DNA of 64,000 bases, from contig CBDFKS010000005.1 in the NCBI GenBank assembly GCA_965248905.1, forward strand, positions 62,001 to 126,000, read 5' to 3'. How positions within the stretch are numbered: position 1 is the stretch's first letter; each line of letters starts with the position of its first letter. This DNA is from CBDFKS01 sp965248905 (GTDB lineage Bacteria > Chloroflexota > Dehalococcoidia > Lucifugimonadales > JAGWBF01). Positions 17,578-26,144 of the stretch are shown in pieces. The notes beneath the pieces were generated by a model. The model searched no databases and had not been told where the DNA came from. It saw only the letters and a list, made by a program, of their open reading frames with translations. The position numbers and the translations under genes are program-made.

Positions 17578-18351
17578 TTACTCGAACCGGACCGGATAGA
17601 TCACCTCGATAAGGCGACCTTCTTCCAGAGCGGTGTACTGGGGGTTTGGCCGGTCGGGCTGTTGCAGCTGACGCCTCAGAAAGTATGCGCAGATGTTGGC
17701 GAGCTGGGTGCAGTGGGAATCCGGTGCTCTTGCGAAATACACGTTCTCAAGCAAAGTCCCTGTGGGTAGGTCCAGCTCGGTCTGAAGTAGCTCCTTCATA
17801 ACTCGTCGGTCTGAGTGGTTAGCCATGTCGGCGATGATGGTAGCTCGTTCCTGCATTTTAACAGGGTCTCCTCTAATCATCTCCTCCTGAGACATAGCCG
17901 CCATGTTCATCTCGTCCATATAGAGGTCCAGGGAGAATACCAGCCTGGAGAAAGCAGACTCCCACAGTCCTCGTCCCACGGTGTGTGAACCGGAACCTGA
18001 GTTTTGAGCGGAGGCGAACTCTTGCTTGTCTACATAAGAGACCAACAGAGGAGTCTCGCGTTTGATAAGGATGCTAAGAAGGATTTCGATTAGCTCTAGA
18101 CGTTTGGACCTGGGCCACGAAGAGAAAAAGGATGTGCCCTGCAGGATCTGGCCGGCGCGCAGCTGTTTGATTCCATCTTCTCGCCCGAATGAAGGCCCGA
18201 AAAAGTGGCGGCATACGTAGTTGAACTCGGCCTTTATCTCGTTCCACTGCCCGTCGTGGATCATCAGGGCTAGGTAAACATGGTGTCGCTGTCCTAAATC
18301 GCTGGCGCTGTTACCTGTATTTCCTGACTCGCCCACGTAAACGAGATACAT
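17578..18351 (-). CDS. DUF3800 domain protein
   Basis: 257 aa. DUF3800 proteins have a predicted RNase H-like fold and usually begin with an (F/Y)-x-D-E-S/T-G motif whose Asp is a likely catalytic residue. Here the start reads MYLVYVGESGNTGN, so that Asp is Gly7. The rest fits the family: HHVYLALMIHDGQW, IKAEF in the KGxxL region, VSYVDKQEF and the C-terminal CAYFLRRQL. Function in the family is not established; some members sit near defence genes. The Asp loss makes activity doubtful. Convergent with fmt. Confidence 0.7.
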   Translation of the reverse strand: MYLVYVGESGNTGNSASDLGQRHHVYLALMIHDGQWNEIKAEFNYVCRHFFGPSFGREDGIKQLRAGQILQGTSFFSSWPRSKRLELIEILLSILIKRETPLLVSYVDKQEFASAQNSGSGSHTVGRGLWESAFSRLVFSLDLYMDEMNMAAMSQEEMIRGDPVKMQERATIIADMANHSDRRVMKELLQTELDLPTGTLLENVYFARAPDSHCTQLANICAYFLRRQLQQPDRPNPQYTALEEGRLIEVIYPVRFE

Positions 18352-18459
18352 GATTTCGCACCTTATCCTGGATAGAGGCGTAAAGGAATCTCACGGAAAT
18401 CGCTGGCATATAGAGATCGTCTGAGCCAGAAGCAAACCTTTAAGCGTTAGCGGAATGGG

Positions 18460-19104
18460 TTAGCTTTGCTCTTCCCCAGACGTTTCTGCATCCCCGGCCT
18501 CTGCTTCTCCGGGAACCTCCTCAGCAACGCGAACTTCCTCGACCCGGGCTGCTTCGATCCGGGCGATCACCTCGTCAGCGTCGGTCAGCAAGGTGGCGTT
18601 GGCGGGCATGGGAATGTCACCCGCCCGTATGACTCCATCAGGCTCCGTGAGGACCGAGAGGTCTATCTGGATGTCCTGAGGCATATCCAGAGGTAGGGCT
18701 TCCACAGAGATCGTGCGTAGCTGCTGCACGACCGTCCCAGAAATCTGGCGGGCTCCTGGCGAGTCGCCAATCAACGCAACTGGCACTTCAGCGGACACGA
18801 GCTGGGTGGCCTCTGTGCGAAGGAAGTCGACGTGGAACAGGTCACCACGGATAGGATTCCATTGGATCTCCCTAACAAACGCCAGGTGCTCATCGCCCTC
18901 TCCATCTATGGTGATGGACACAGGGGTGTTTCCACCAGCTCGAGTAAGCACTTTGACGAGCTCGTGGCTCTGACACTGGAGGGACCGTGGTGACGTCCCT
19001 GTCCCGTAGAGATGGACCGGAGTGATCCCTGCCCGCCGTAGCGCTTTGACTTTCTTACCGAGAGCCTCCCGCAGTTGGAGTTTGAGAGTTATTCTATCTG
19101 CCAC
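18460..19104 (-). CDS. rplY: 50S ribosomal protein L25, long (TL5/Ctc) form
   Basis: 214 aa from a GTG at 19104 behind AAGGAGACTCA. An N-terminal L25 domain (LKLQLREALGKKVKALRRAG, then P-V-H-L-YGTG) binds 5S rRNA, followed by the TL5 beta domain (VPVALIGDSPGAR, VQQLRTISVEALP, IQIDLSVL) and an acidic Glu-rich tail. This is the longer form found in many non-enteric bacteria. It is on the minus strand, with the DUF3800 gene just downstream. Confidence 0.92.
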   Translation of the reverse strand: MADRITLKLQLREALGKKVKALRRAGITPVHLYGTGTSPRSLQCQSHELVKVLTRAGGNTPVSITIDGEGDEHLAFVREIQWNPIRGDLFHVDFLRTEATQLVSAEVPVALIGDSPGARQISGTVVQQLRTISVEALPLDMPQDIQIDLSVLTEPDGVIRAGDIPMPANATLLTDADEVIARIEAARVEEVRVAEEVPGEAEAGDAETSGEEQS

Positions 19105-19312
19105 TGAGTCTCCTTGCTCGAATCTTATCCGGAAAGTATTTTCTAATAATAACATCCATGCCGACTTATGAAAACAGCCAGTCAGGCCAAACTTGGGGAC
19201 TTAGGACCTTTCAGAGGTAATGGCCGCGAGATTGACGGTGAAATCGTAATTTTCGAAGACTCCCTATCTGGTTTATACTAAGGGCACTTTAGGTGGATAT
19301 TTCGAGGAGCCC

Positions 19313-20401
19313 ATGAAGATATCGAGGGTCACGACCAACGTTGTGGTGATGCCCCTGGAGAGGCCCTTTGTTTCGGGTAGCTTGTTGCGCAGAGTCGAGG
19401 AGCTGCCCTTTGTAATACTGAACGTAGCCACGGATGATGGTGTCGAAGGCCTCGGCTACGCGTTCTCCCTCTCCCAGCGATCTTTCCCACCCATTAAAGC
19501 CGCCGTGGATGAGCTGGCCGAAGAGTTGGTGGGCGAGAATCCCCTGGAGATCGAGGCCATCCTTAGGAAACTCAGGGGTGTATCCGCATATGGAGGTCCG
19601 GGCGGCGTCATTAACATGGCCATAGCCACTATCGACATCGCCCTTTGGGATATCTTAGGAAAGGCTTGTGGGCAGCCTGTATACCGGCTTTTGGGAGGTC
19701 ATCGTAGCCGTGTGCCCTGCTATTACAGCGGTGCCCTGTGGAGGGACTACAGCCTGAAGGAGCTGGAGGACGAGGCGCCGGCTATCGTTGAGCGGGGATT
19801 CAAGGCAATGAAGATGAGGATGGGAGGCCAGAATCCAGAGGCGGAGCTAGAACGCGCAAGAGTAGTCAGGGATGCCATCGGCTATGACGTGGATTTGATG
19901 GTGGACATTAATCAGGGCTGGACGCCCTATCACGCTATTCGCATGGGTCGCATGCTCGAGCCCTACGGTTTCTACTGGCTGGAGGATCCCGTCAACCATC
20001 AGGACATCTCAGGAAGTGCCGAGGTAGCCGCAGCCCTCGACATGCCAATTTGTGCTGGAGAGTACCACTATGGCAAGGAGCCTTTTCTTGGCCTGCTGAA
20101 CTCGAGAGCACTGGACATAGTGATGATAGATATCTTGCGGGTAGGTGGAATTACTCAGTGGCGGAAAGTGGCGGCGCTGGCCGAAACCTTCAATGTGCAG
20201 GTGGTCAATCATCTCATGCCTGAGGTCGCAGTCCACTTATTGTCAGGGGCGCCCAATGGCCTCACTGTGGAATACATGCCCTGGTCGCTACCACTGTTCA
20301 AAGAGACACCGACGGTGGAGAACGGCGAGATGGTGCTCTCTGAGAAACCCGGACTGGGCCTGGAGCTGGATGAGCAAGCGATCAGGAAGTGGATTGTGTA
20401 A
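19313..20401 (+). CDS. Enolase superfamily (mandelate racemase/muconate lactonizing) enzyme
   Basis: 362 aa, full-length two-domain enzyme. Metal ligands Asp198 (VDIN), Glu224 (WLEDP) and Glu250 (CAGEYH) are all present. The acid/base residues are Lys167 with Arg169 (KMRMG) and the Asp273/His300 pair (IDILR and VVNHLMPE), as in the mandelate racemase subgroup, though K-x-K is K-x-R here. A sugar-acid dehydratase or racemase role is likely; the substrate is unknown. ATG behind GAGGAG. No transporter or partner gene is beside it. Confidence 0.88.
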   Translation: MKISRVTTNVVVMPLERPFVSGSLLRRVEELPFVILNVATDDGVEGLGYAFSLSQRSFPPIKAAVDELAEELVGENPLEIEAILRKLRGVSAYGGPGGVINMAIATIDIALWDILGKACGQPVYRLLGGHRSRVPCYYSGALWRDYSLKELEDEAPAIVERGFKAMKMRMGGQNPEAELERARVVRDAIGYDVDLMVDINQGWTPYHAIRMGRMLEPYGFYWLEDPVNHQDISGSAEVAAALDMPICAGEYHYGKEPFLGLLNSRALDIVMIDILRVGGITQWRKVAALAETFNVQVVNHLMPEVAVHLLSGAPNGLTVEYMPWSLPLFKETPTVENGEMVLSEKPGLGLELDEQAIRKWIV

Positions 20402-20408
20402 CAGGGAG

Positions 20409-20965
20409 TTGCGAGGCAATGTCTCGGGCGGCATCGTCCTGTCTCTATTTGGCATTGGGCTGCTGGTTCTGGCCGGGTTCTGGATATCCATCGGCCTAGA
20501 ACGCAAGGCCATCGCTGAGGCCGAATACACCTGAGGGTTGGCGGAATCACGTACCGTCACCGGCATGGTTCTGTCGTCTGGTATAGACTATCCTGGATGT
20601 AACAGATCTGGGGGTAGCAATGAATGGATCCTTACGGTGAGGTTTCAGTACGACGTGGACGGTGCACAACATGAAAGTCGTCAAAGTTGGGAGAGTCCCA
20701 TTGTTTTCTGGACTCTTTAGGCATGACTGGTGGCGATTTCAAAAAATCGAAACTCGCTCCATACAAACCGGGTGGCTCGGTACCGGTCCATTACTTCCCG
20801 TCCGACCCCGGCACAGCGTGGGTAGGCCCGCCGCCGAAGTTCAGGCATGGCTGGTGGTTCAGTATACCAATCGCCATCGTCGGAGTATTGCTCCTGGTCT
20901 GGGGCAGCGCGGCCCTATTCAAGTCGCCGAAGAGGGGGATCGATGGACTTGCCGATCGCGCGTAG
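20409..20965 (+). pseudogene. Broken DUF3592 membrane protein gene
   Basis: Three pieces together match a DUF3592 protein. Piece one (TTG at 20409) is a transmembrane helix, then an in-frame TGA at 20532-20534. The same frame continues with TVTGMVLSSG and VRFQYDVDGAQHES up to 20720. The remainder is in another frame (about 20740-20965): YKPGGSVPVHYFPSDPGTAW, then a second helix and a short basic tail. So one nonsense codon and one frameshift separate the parts. Either a decaying gene or sequencing/assembly errors; I favour decay. Confidence 0.65.
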
Positions 20966-21138
20966 TGTAAGAGAGGCACTCCTGGGCAAAATGGATTCGA
21001 ACTAGGATCCGAATTAACCCCTGACTACAGAGGGCGTTAGCCGTCAGTTAGATGACGAAATATGTATAATCGTGTACACAGATATTGTGTATCGGGCAAG
21101 AAAACGAGACGATTTAGACAGCAGTCGAGGAATTGGAT

Positions 21139-21537
21139 ATGTCATCTGCAGAGGAACAACGTAACGACGCCCCATTCGCTCGGCTGTTGGGCCTCCGGGT
21201 GCTGGAGTCCAGCGAGGGGATGGGCAAAGCGGCCATGCCTGTGCGTGAGGACTTTTTGCAGCAGGCAGGTGTGGTTCAGGGCGGTCTCATAGTGACGTTG
21301 GCCGATCATGCCCTTTATCTGGCCACGAGGTCTCTTCTGTCCCCCGAAGAGTCCAGTGTCACGGTAGAGCTGAAGATAAACTTCATCTCTCCCGCCAAGG
21401 ACGGAGAGCTAATTGGCTGGTCTAAGGTTATTAGCAGGGGCAAGACGATAGTGGTGGGGGAAGTAGAGGTCCGGAACGACCGGGGCACGCTGATTGCGAC
21501 GGGAACGGGCACGTCGCTGGTAAGACACAGGAGATAG
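21139..21537 (+). CDS. PaaI-type hotdog thioesterase
   Basis: 132 aa from the ATG at 21139, GAGG 8 nt upstream. Hotdog fold of the PaaI/YbgC type: VVQGGLIVTLADHALYLA holds the HGG-like QGG and the catalytic Asp, followed by SVTVELKINFISPAKDG and IATGTGTSLV. It should hydrolyse acyl-CoA thioesters, possibly phenylacetyl- or other aromatic acyl-CoA. A usual His in HGG is Gln here, seen in some members. Confidence 0.85.
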   Translation: MSSAEEQRNDAPFARLLGLRVLESSEGMGKAAMPVREDFLQQAGVVQGGLIVTLADHALYLATRSLLSPEESSVTVELKINFISPAKDGELIGWSKVISRGKTIVVGEVEVRNDRGTLIATGTGTSLVRHRR

Positions 21538-21662
21538 AGCACATCTGAGAACGGATTCCCAAAACGTTTCCGGGATTGTTCACCTAGTCTAGGTACTTTA
21601 TTGTAATAGCCCAAACAGGGTGCTATAATGAACGCAATGGGACGCTATTTGAGACTGATGTG

Positions 21663-22100
21663 ATGAAAGTGCCGATGAAAGTGGACTACGGGGTGAGGGC
21701 GTTAGTGGAGTTGGCTTCCCACTACGGCGATAAACCGCTACAGACCTCGGAAATAGCGTCGAGACAAGGCATTCCAGAGGCGTATCTCGATCAGGTGCTG
21801 ACGACGCTCAACAAATTCGGGTTTACCAAAAGCCGCCGCGGGCCCCTGGGTGGACACGCGCTGGCCAGGGACCCCGCGGACATCAATCTGGGCATGATAA
21901 TGGACTCATTAGAAGGAAATACTCACGCCTTGGACTGCCTGTCCGATCCTGATGAATGCAAGCTCTCCCACACATGTGCTCAGAGAGACGTATGGAGATC
22001 GGTTGAGGATGCCGTCCAGGACCTGCTGAGCACGACCACAGTGGCGGACCTGGCCTACCGTCAGAACCACTTGGCCGGCCGGGGGATGTACCAGATATAG
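21663..22100 (+). CDS. Rrf2/IscR family transcriptional regulator
   Basis: 145 aa, ATG at 21663 (a GTG directly before it is equally possible). Winged helix with MKVDYGVRALVELA at the N-terminus, SEIASRQGIPEAYLDQVLTTL as the recognition region and RRGPLGGHAL as the wing. Three Cys, C92-x6-C99-x5-C105, match the iron-sulfur ligand spacing of IscR, so it may sense cluster or cysteine status. It lies before the MoeB-like/cysK pair, which it may control, as CymR and IscR do for sulfur genes. Confidence 0.88.
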   Translation: MKVPMKVDYGVRALVELASHYGDKPLQTSEIASRQGIPEAYLDQVLTTLNKFGFTKSRRGPLGGHALARDPADINLGMIMDSLEGNTHALDCLSDPDECKLSHTCAQRDVWRSVEDAVQDLLSTTTVADLAYRQNHLAGRGMYQI

Positions 22101-22165
22101 CCTCTCTAGGCCGCGATCTCCTCAGGGATGAACAGTACCTCACTACCGCCACGATGCTCCGACTA

Positions 22166-22194
22166 TTGACAATTGCTCGTATCCTGGATAGACT
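22166..22194 (+). promoter_or_regulatory. Predicted sigma-70 promoter for the MoeB-like/cysK transcript
   Basis: TTGACA at 22166-22171 and TAGACT at 22189-22194 with a 17 bp spacer. This would place the start of transcription near 22201, giving a leader of about 147 nt before the MoeB-like gene. Confidence 0.55.
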
Positions 22195-22220
22195 GCTACC
22201 GAAATGAGATTCGAGGACGA

Positions 22221-22327
22221 CCTATTTCATTTGTGTAACTGCTCCAAGAAATAGGGGCAGGTAAACTATAGCTAAATCGATAACCTGTACCCGACTAAAA
22301 TGGCACGAAAGGGGTATAGGTTATTTT
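22221..22327 (+). promoter_or_regulatory. Structured leader with terminator-like hairpin (possible attenuator)
   Basis: Two stems in the leader: CCTATTTC (22221-22228) with GAAATAGG (22248-22255), then a 13 bp stem 22280-22292 with 22312-22324 (one G-U pair) followed by TTTT at 22324-22327. The second looks like an intrinsic terminator placed some 10 nt before the ribosome site GGAGGAG, so it could attenuate the operon or sequester its start. No known riboswitch consensus is recognised. Confidence 0.45.
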
Positions 22328-22347
22328 GTTGGACGAAGGAGGAGCCC

Positions 22348-23172
22348 ATGACTCAGGTCTTGGCGATGACACCGGAACAAGTTAAGAGGTACAGCAGACA
22401 CATTATAATGCCCCAAGTTGGGAGCAAAGGTCAGCGAAAACTATTGGAGTCCAGCGTCCTGGTAGTCGGAGCGGGGGGGCTCGGTTCGCCGGTCGCTACA
22501 TATCTGGCTCTTGCTGGAGTTGGGACCATCGGCATCGTCGATTTTGACGTGGTCGACGTTTCTAACCTGCAGCGTCAGATACTCCACCAAACCAGTGACG
22601 TGGGCCGCCCAAAGGTGATATCAGCGATGGAGACCCTGAAGAAGTACAACCCCGACACCAATGTGGTGCTTCACGAGACCTGGCTTACTTCTGAAAACGC
22701 CATGGATATTATTCCCCAGTACGACATCGTGGTAAGCGGTGCGGACAACTTCCCATCCCGCTACCTCATAAACGACGCCTGCTATCTGGCGGGGAAGCCC
22801 CTTGTGGATGGTAGCATTCTTATCTTTGACGGCCAGTCGACCGTGTACATCCCCGGCCAGGGGTGCTACAGGTGCCTGTTCCCATCCCCGCCTCCTCCCG
22901 GTATGGTGCCCAACTGTGCTGAAGCCGGAGTGCTGGGTGCCCTCACAGGTCTTGTGGGGAGTATACAAGCGGTGGAGACCTTGAAGCTCCTGCTTGGTAT
23001 CGGTGAGAGCCTTGCGTCGCGACTGTTGCTGATAGACGCCTTGAGTATGGACTTCCGTGAAGTCAAAATACCTCACAATCCCCAATGCCCTCTCTGTGGG
23101 GATAACCCCACAGTGACGGAGCTGATAGATTACGAAGTGTTCTGCGGAGTCGTTCCCCCAAACGGCCACTGA
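22348..23172 (+). CDS. MoeB/ThiF/HesA-type sulfur-carrier adenylyltransferase
   Basis: 274 aa from the ATG at 22348, behind AAGGAGGAGCCC. It adenylates the C-terminal Gly of a ubiquitin-like sulfur carrier (MoaD, ThiS or CysO type). Motifs: RYSRHIIMPQVG, nucleotide loop VVGAGGLGSPV, DFDVVDVSNLQRQILH (Arg finger, Asp) and VSGADNFPSRYLIND; zinc Cys pairs in CYRC and CPLC. No rhodanese domain. The partner carrier is not in the window. Beside cysK it recalls the CysO/MoeZ cysteine route of Actinobacteria. Confidence 0.9.
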   Translation: MTQVLAMTPEQVKRYSRHIIMPQVGSKGQRKLLESSVLVVGAGGLGSPVATYLALAGVGTIGIVDFDVVDVSNLQRQILHQTSDVGRPKVISAMETLKKYNPDTNVVLHETWLTSENAMDIIPQYDIVVSGADNFPSRYLINDACYLAGKPLVDGSILIFDGQSTVYIPGQGCYRCLFPSPPPPGMVPNCAEAGVLGALTGLVGSIQAVETLKLLLGIGESLASRLLLIDALSMDFREVKIPHNPQCPLCGDNPTVTELIDYEVFCGVVPPNGH

Positions 23173-23265
23173 TGTGGTGGAGGGTCCCTCTCCCACTTAT
23201 AGTCCCGTCATCCTTCACTCCGGTCCCCCTCATCGAAAGACTTTGTGCTGAAGATAGGGTAAACA

Positions 23266-24201
23266 ATGCCCAAGACGATATTAGACACCATCGGCAACAC
23301 CCCGCTGGTAGAGCTCAAACATATGGACCTCAAAAAAGAGGTCCGTGTGTTTGTGAAGCTGGAGGGTCACAACCCGACAGGTAGCCTTAAGGACCGAATC
23401 GCTAAATACATGATAGATAAGGCGGAGCAGGAAGGAGTTCTTGCCCAGGATAAGGTGATACTGGAGCCCACCAGCGGCAACACCGGGATATCTCTGGCCT
23501 TCGTGGGAGGTCTCAAAGGGTACAAGGTCAAGGTGGTCATGCCGGAAAACGTCAGCCCTGAGCGCTTCCAGCTCTTGGAGTCCTACGGAGCAGAGGTGGT
23601 TTTCTCCGACGGTACCAAGGGCACGAATGGCTCTATCGTGGTGGCCCAGGAGATGATGGAGTCTCAAGGCAACGGCTATTTTATGCCCTATCAGTATGGT
23701 AATAGCGCGAACCCGGGGGCTCATTACGAGACCACGGGCCTCGAAATAATCGAGGATCTGCCGGAGGTTGACACCTTCGTAGCCGGGCTGGGCACCGGCG
23801 GTACCCTGATGGGTGTGGGGAGGCGGTTGAAGGAGTATAACTCTGACGTCAAGATAATCGCCGTGGCTCCGGAGCCAGGCGATTATATCCAGGCTCTGCG
23901 TAGTCTAGAAGAGGGGTTCATTCCCCCAATCCTGGACCTGTCGTTGTTGGACGCGCGAATGATGGTCAGCAGCGCGGACTCTTTCCACATGACTAAGGAG
24001 TTGCTAAGGCGCGAGGGAATATTTGCCGGCATATCCTCAGGCTCAGTAGTATACGGCGCAATGAAGGTGGCACAACGGACAGAGAAGGCTAACATTGTAT
24101 GTCTGTTGGCCGATGGAGGCTGGAAATACCTGAGCACGGGCTTGTGGTCGAAGGACTACGGAGAGATGGAGGAGGCAGCTAAAGGCAAAATCTGGTGGTA
24201 G
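23266..24201 (+). CDS. cysK: Cysteine synthase family (CysK/CysM)
   Basis: 311 aa, fold-type II PLP enzyme. PLP lysine is Lys42 in NPTGSLKDR; the TSGNTG loop binds the substrate carboxylate; GLGTGGTLMG holds the PLP phosphate; SSGSVVYGA is near the C-terminus. It forms cysteine from O-acetylserine or O-phosphoserine and a sulfide or thiocarboxylate donor. The neighbouring MoeB-like gene raises the chance of a carrier-bound sulfur donor. A clear terminator follows. Confidence 0.9.
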   Translation: MPKTILDTIGNTPLVELKHMDLKKEVRVFVKLEGHNPTGSLKDRIAKYMIDKAEQEGVLAQDKVILEPTSGNTGISLAFVGGLKGYKVKVVMPENVSPERFQLLESYGAEVVFSDGTKGTNGSIVVAQEMMESQGNGYFMPYQYGNSANPGAHYETTGLEIIEDLPEVDTFVAGLGTGGTLMGVGRRLKEYNSDVKIIAVAPEPGDYIQALRSLEEGFIPPILDLSLLDARMMVSSADSFHMTKELLRREGIFAGISSGSVVYGAMKVAQRTEKANIVCLLADGGWKYLSTGLWSKDYGEMEEAAKGKIWW

Positions 24202-24234
24202 TTATCGGGTGGAATCGCCCGCCTAATACGAGAC

Positions 24235-24264
24235 AAGGGAGCGAGTTGAGTGCGCTCCCTTTTT
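24235..24264 (+). terminator. Intrinsic terminator after cysK
   Basis: A 9 bp stem (AAGGGAGCG / CGCTCCCTT) with a 9 nt loop and a following T run, 34 bp after the cysK stop. It ends the Rrf2/MoeB/cysK transcript. Confidence 0.85.
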
Positions 24265-24273
24265 GTGTTTACT

Positions 24274-25863
24274 TTAACGGCTAAGAAAGGGGATTCGCAG
24301 TAATCCGATGAAGAAGGACACCACGATCATCGCGGCGCCGATGACCATAATGGTGATAGCCACTGTTATGATCCCTCCGGCCACTTCTGCAGACATGGAC
24401 CCTGACACGTCGTTGATGATGTCGACCAGGGACGGCGGGATCGGAGATGCATCTGCCCTGTCCAATGGGTCCTCGAGTAGCTGGGATTTTGCGAGCATTC
24501 CCAGCACCAAATAGACTACACCTGACAGCAAGAAAGTAATCCCAGGCCACCGAAGGGCTGAGCTGAGATGGGGGAAATGCACCGTGGCCATAAATACGAC
24601 GGCGAGTATGATTATGAGTATAGCTATCCAGCGGTCCGCTGCCACGTCGATGACGTTCCGGCCGGTGTCCAGGTCATCCAAGAACTCTTGTACCGTTCGG
24701 TCGTTTTGCTCCGCAGCCTTGGCCACGAGGTCCAGGCGGTCCAGCGGGTCGAGGTCTTCTCGAAGTTGCTGTATTGCTTCGTCAATCAGAGGTCCGGCGA
24801 GGCCCCGAGCACCCAGCTTTAGCGCTTCCTTGATCTCACCGTCTCCAAGATGCTCCTTGATGGCCTCACTTTGTTCGTCCAGCCCCTCCAGGGCGCTCTT
24901 GGGGAAGTTCGGGTCTTCACTAAGGTCTTGGAAGACCCTGTCGTAAGCATCATCCACGTAGAGGTCCACCACGGGCTCGGTCAGCTGTGGGGCGGCAACC
25001 TGCAATGCCCCTTTTACGCTGCCTTCAGTTAGCTGGCGCTTGATGTCCTCCTCTCGCTCCTCCAGCCTATCGAAGGTCTCTTGGGGTAGTGCCTGCTCAT
25101 TTTGCAACGCCTGCAACACCTGGTCATAGGTCGAGAGGCGGACGTTCACTGGGAAGGACTCTATGGATGGGATAGTGGTGGGAAGCTGTCCTTTGGACAG
25201 CTCCAGATAGAGGTTCTCGACTGCTTTTCTCAGCTCTCGATTGGTATTAATAGAGACTTCTTCCAGCTCCTCGATGGTGTCGTCTACATAGCTCTGGACT
25301 AGCAAATCAGCATCCTCTATGAAGGGCACCTTCGTGGGGATATCCCCAGTCTCCAACGTCCGGTAGAGGCGCTCCAGCTCTGTTTGAAGCTCCTCCATCG
25401 TGGTCACGGGCACATCTTCCATATCGTCGATACGCTGATCGATGTACCTGAATAATGCGGGTTTGGTCCTCTCCAGGGGCTGCCCGAACTCTATGTAAAG
25501 CTCGGGTACGTCACTGTCCTTGTTAAGGTAGTCAATGGCGTTTCCGATGGCAGCTTCAATCTGCTCTTGAAGATACTCGGGCGTTATGATGTCACGGGCG
25601 ACCTCTGCTATGTCTTCTTGAGGTATGTCTATGTCACCCAGCAGGTCTTGGGTTGTCTCTTCGAACTCGGGGTCCAGCAACACCTCATCATAAATTCGGT
25701 CGTACACATTGTTTTCCGAGAGGCCGTCGGTGTAAAACTGAGCGGTGAGAAAGTTGCCTCGGAAGCTGTCCGATAACAGGAAGCCCAGGAATCCGAAAAA
25801 GATTACGAGGCCCAGGATGAAGGATGCAACTGAGCGAAAGATTAAGAAAAAACAGCCAATCAA
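24274..25863 (-). CDS. Large membrane protein with acidic helical outer region, unknown
   Basis: About 529 aa from a TTG at 25863 (AAAGG 10 nt before). A GTG 27 bp further out lies inside a long palindrome, so is less likely. One N-terminal helix (LGLVIFFGFLGFLL), about 380 residues of acidic, helical, partly repetitive sequence (repeats of DDTIEELEE / DDAYDRVFQDL / QLREDL type), then three C-terminal helices (WIAILIIILAVVFMA, a second, and VAITIMVIGAAMIVVSFFIG). Probably a membrane protein with a long extracytoplasmic helical domain. No family recognised. Confidence 0.65.
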   Translation of the reverse strand: MIGCFFLIFRSVASFILGLVIFFGFLGFLLSDSFRGNFLTAQFYTDGLSENNVYDRIYDEVLLDPEFEETTQDLLGDIDIPQEDIAEVARDIITPEYLQEQIEAAIGNAIDYLNKDSDVPELYIEFGQPLERTKPALFRYIDQRIDDMEDVPVTTMEELQTELERLYRTLETGDIPTKVPFIEDADLLVQSYVDDTIEELEEVSINTNRELRKAVENLYLELSKGQLPTTIPSIESFPVNVRLSTYDQVLQALQNEQALPQETFDRLEEREEDIKRQLTEGSVKGALQVAAPQLTEPVVDLYVDDAYDRVFQDLSEDPNFPKSALEGLDEQSEAIKEHLGDGEIKEALKLGARGLAGPLIDEAIQQLREDLDPLDRLDLVAKAAEQNDRTVQEFLDDLDTGRNVIDVAADRWIAILIIILAVVFMATVHFPHLSSALRWPGITFLLSGVVYLVLGMLAKSQLLEDPLDRADASPIPPSLVDIINDVSGSMSAEVAGGIITVAITIMVIGAAMIVVSFFIGLLRIPFLSR

Positions 25864-25882
25864 GCGATGGTGGCCTTTATTG

Positions 25883-25918
25883 CACACCACGTTAGGTTTA
25901 CCGTCCTAACGTGGTGTG
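25883..25918. repeat. Perfect 14 bp inverted repeat
   Basis: CACACCACGTTAGG (25883-25896), 8 nt loop, CCTAACGTGGTGTG (25905-25918). It lies between the unknown membrane gene and the phage module. On the plus strand a T-rich stretch follows. It may be a terminator or an operator; position at the module edge also makes it a possible junction mark. Confidence 0.6.
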
Positions 25919-26144
25919 TTATTTAGATTTTAACGGTCTATTTGGGTTCAGGCCCAGAGCCTGGTCGTAAGAAAGCCGAAGGACAGGCTCAGGCATCATT
26001 GTACAGTCCGCGATGGCCATCTGCAAACCGCGTCTCAGGCAAGGTACTGAGCCAGTCGAAAAGTGCCGTCGGGGTTCTGACAAAGTCTGTCCTGAGTTCG
26101 TCGAAGGGCTCACCATGAGCGGTAGTCTCGCCCCTTTGCTGTTC
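25919..26144. repeat. Dispersed-repeat-like intergenic DNA at the edge of the phage module
   Basis: Non-coding 226 bp rich in inverted segments of a widespread type, such as GTTCGTCGAAGGGCTCACC and GACAGGCTCAGG, typical of dispersed bacterial palindromes. No gene is called. I looked for a repeat of this DNA at the far side of the phage module, as an attachment site would give, and saw none. Confidence 0.45.
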
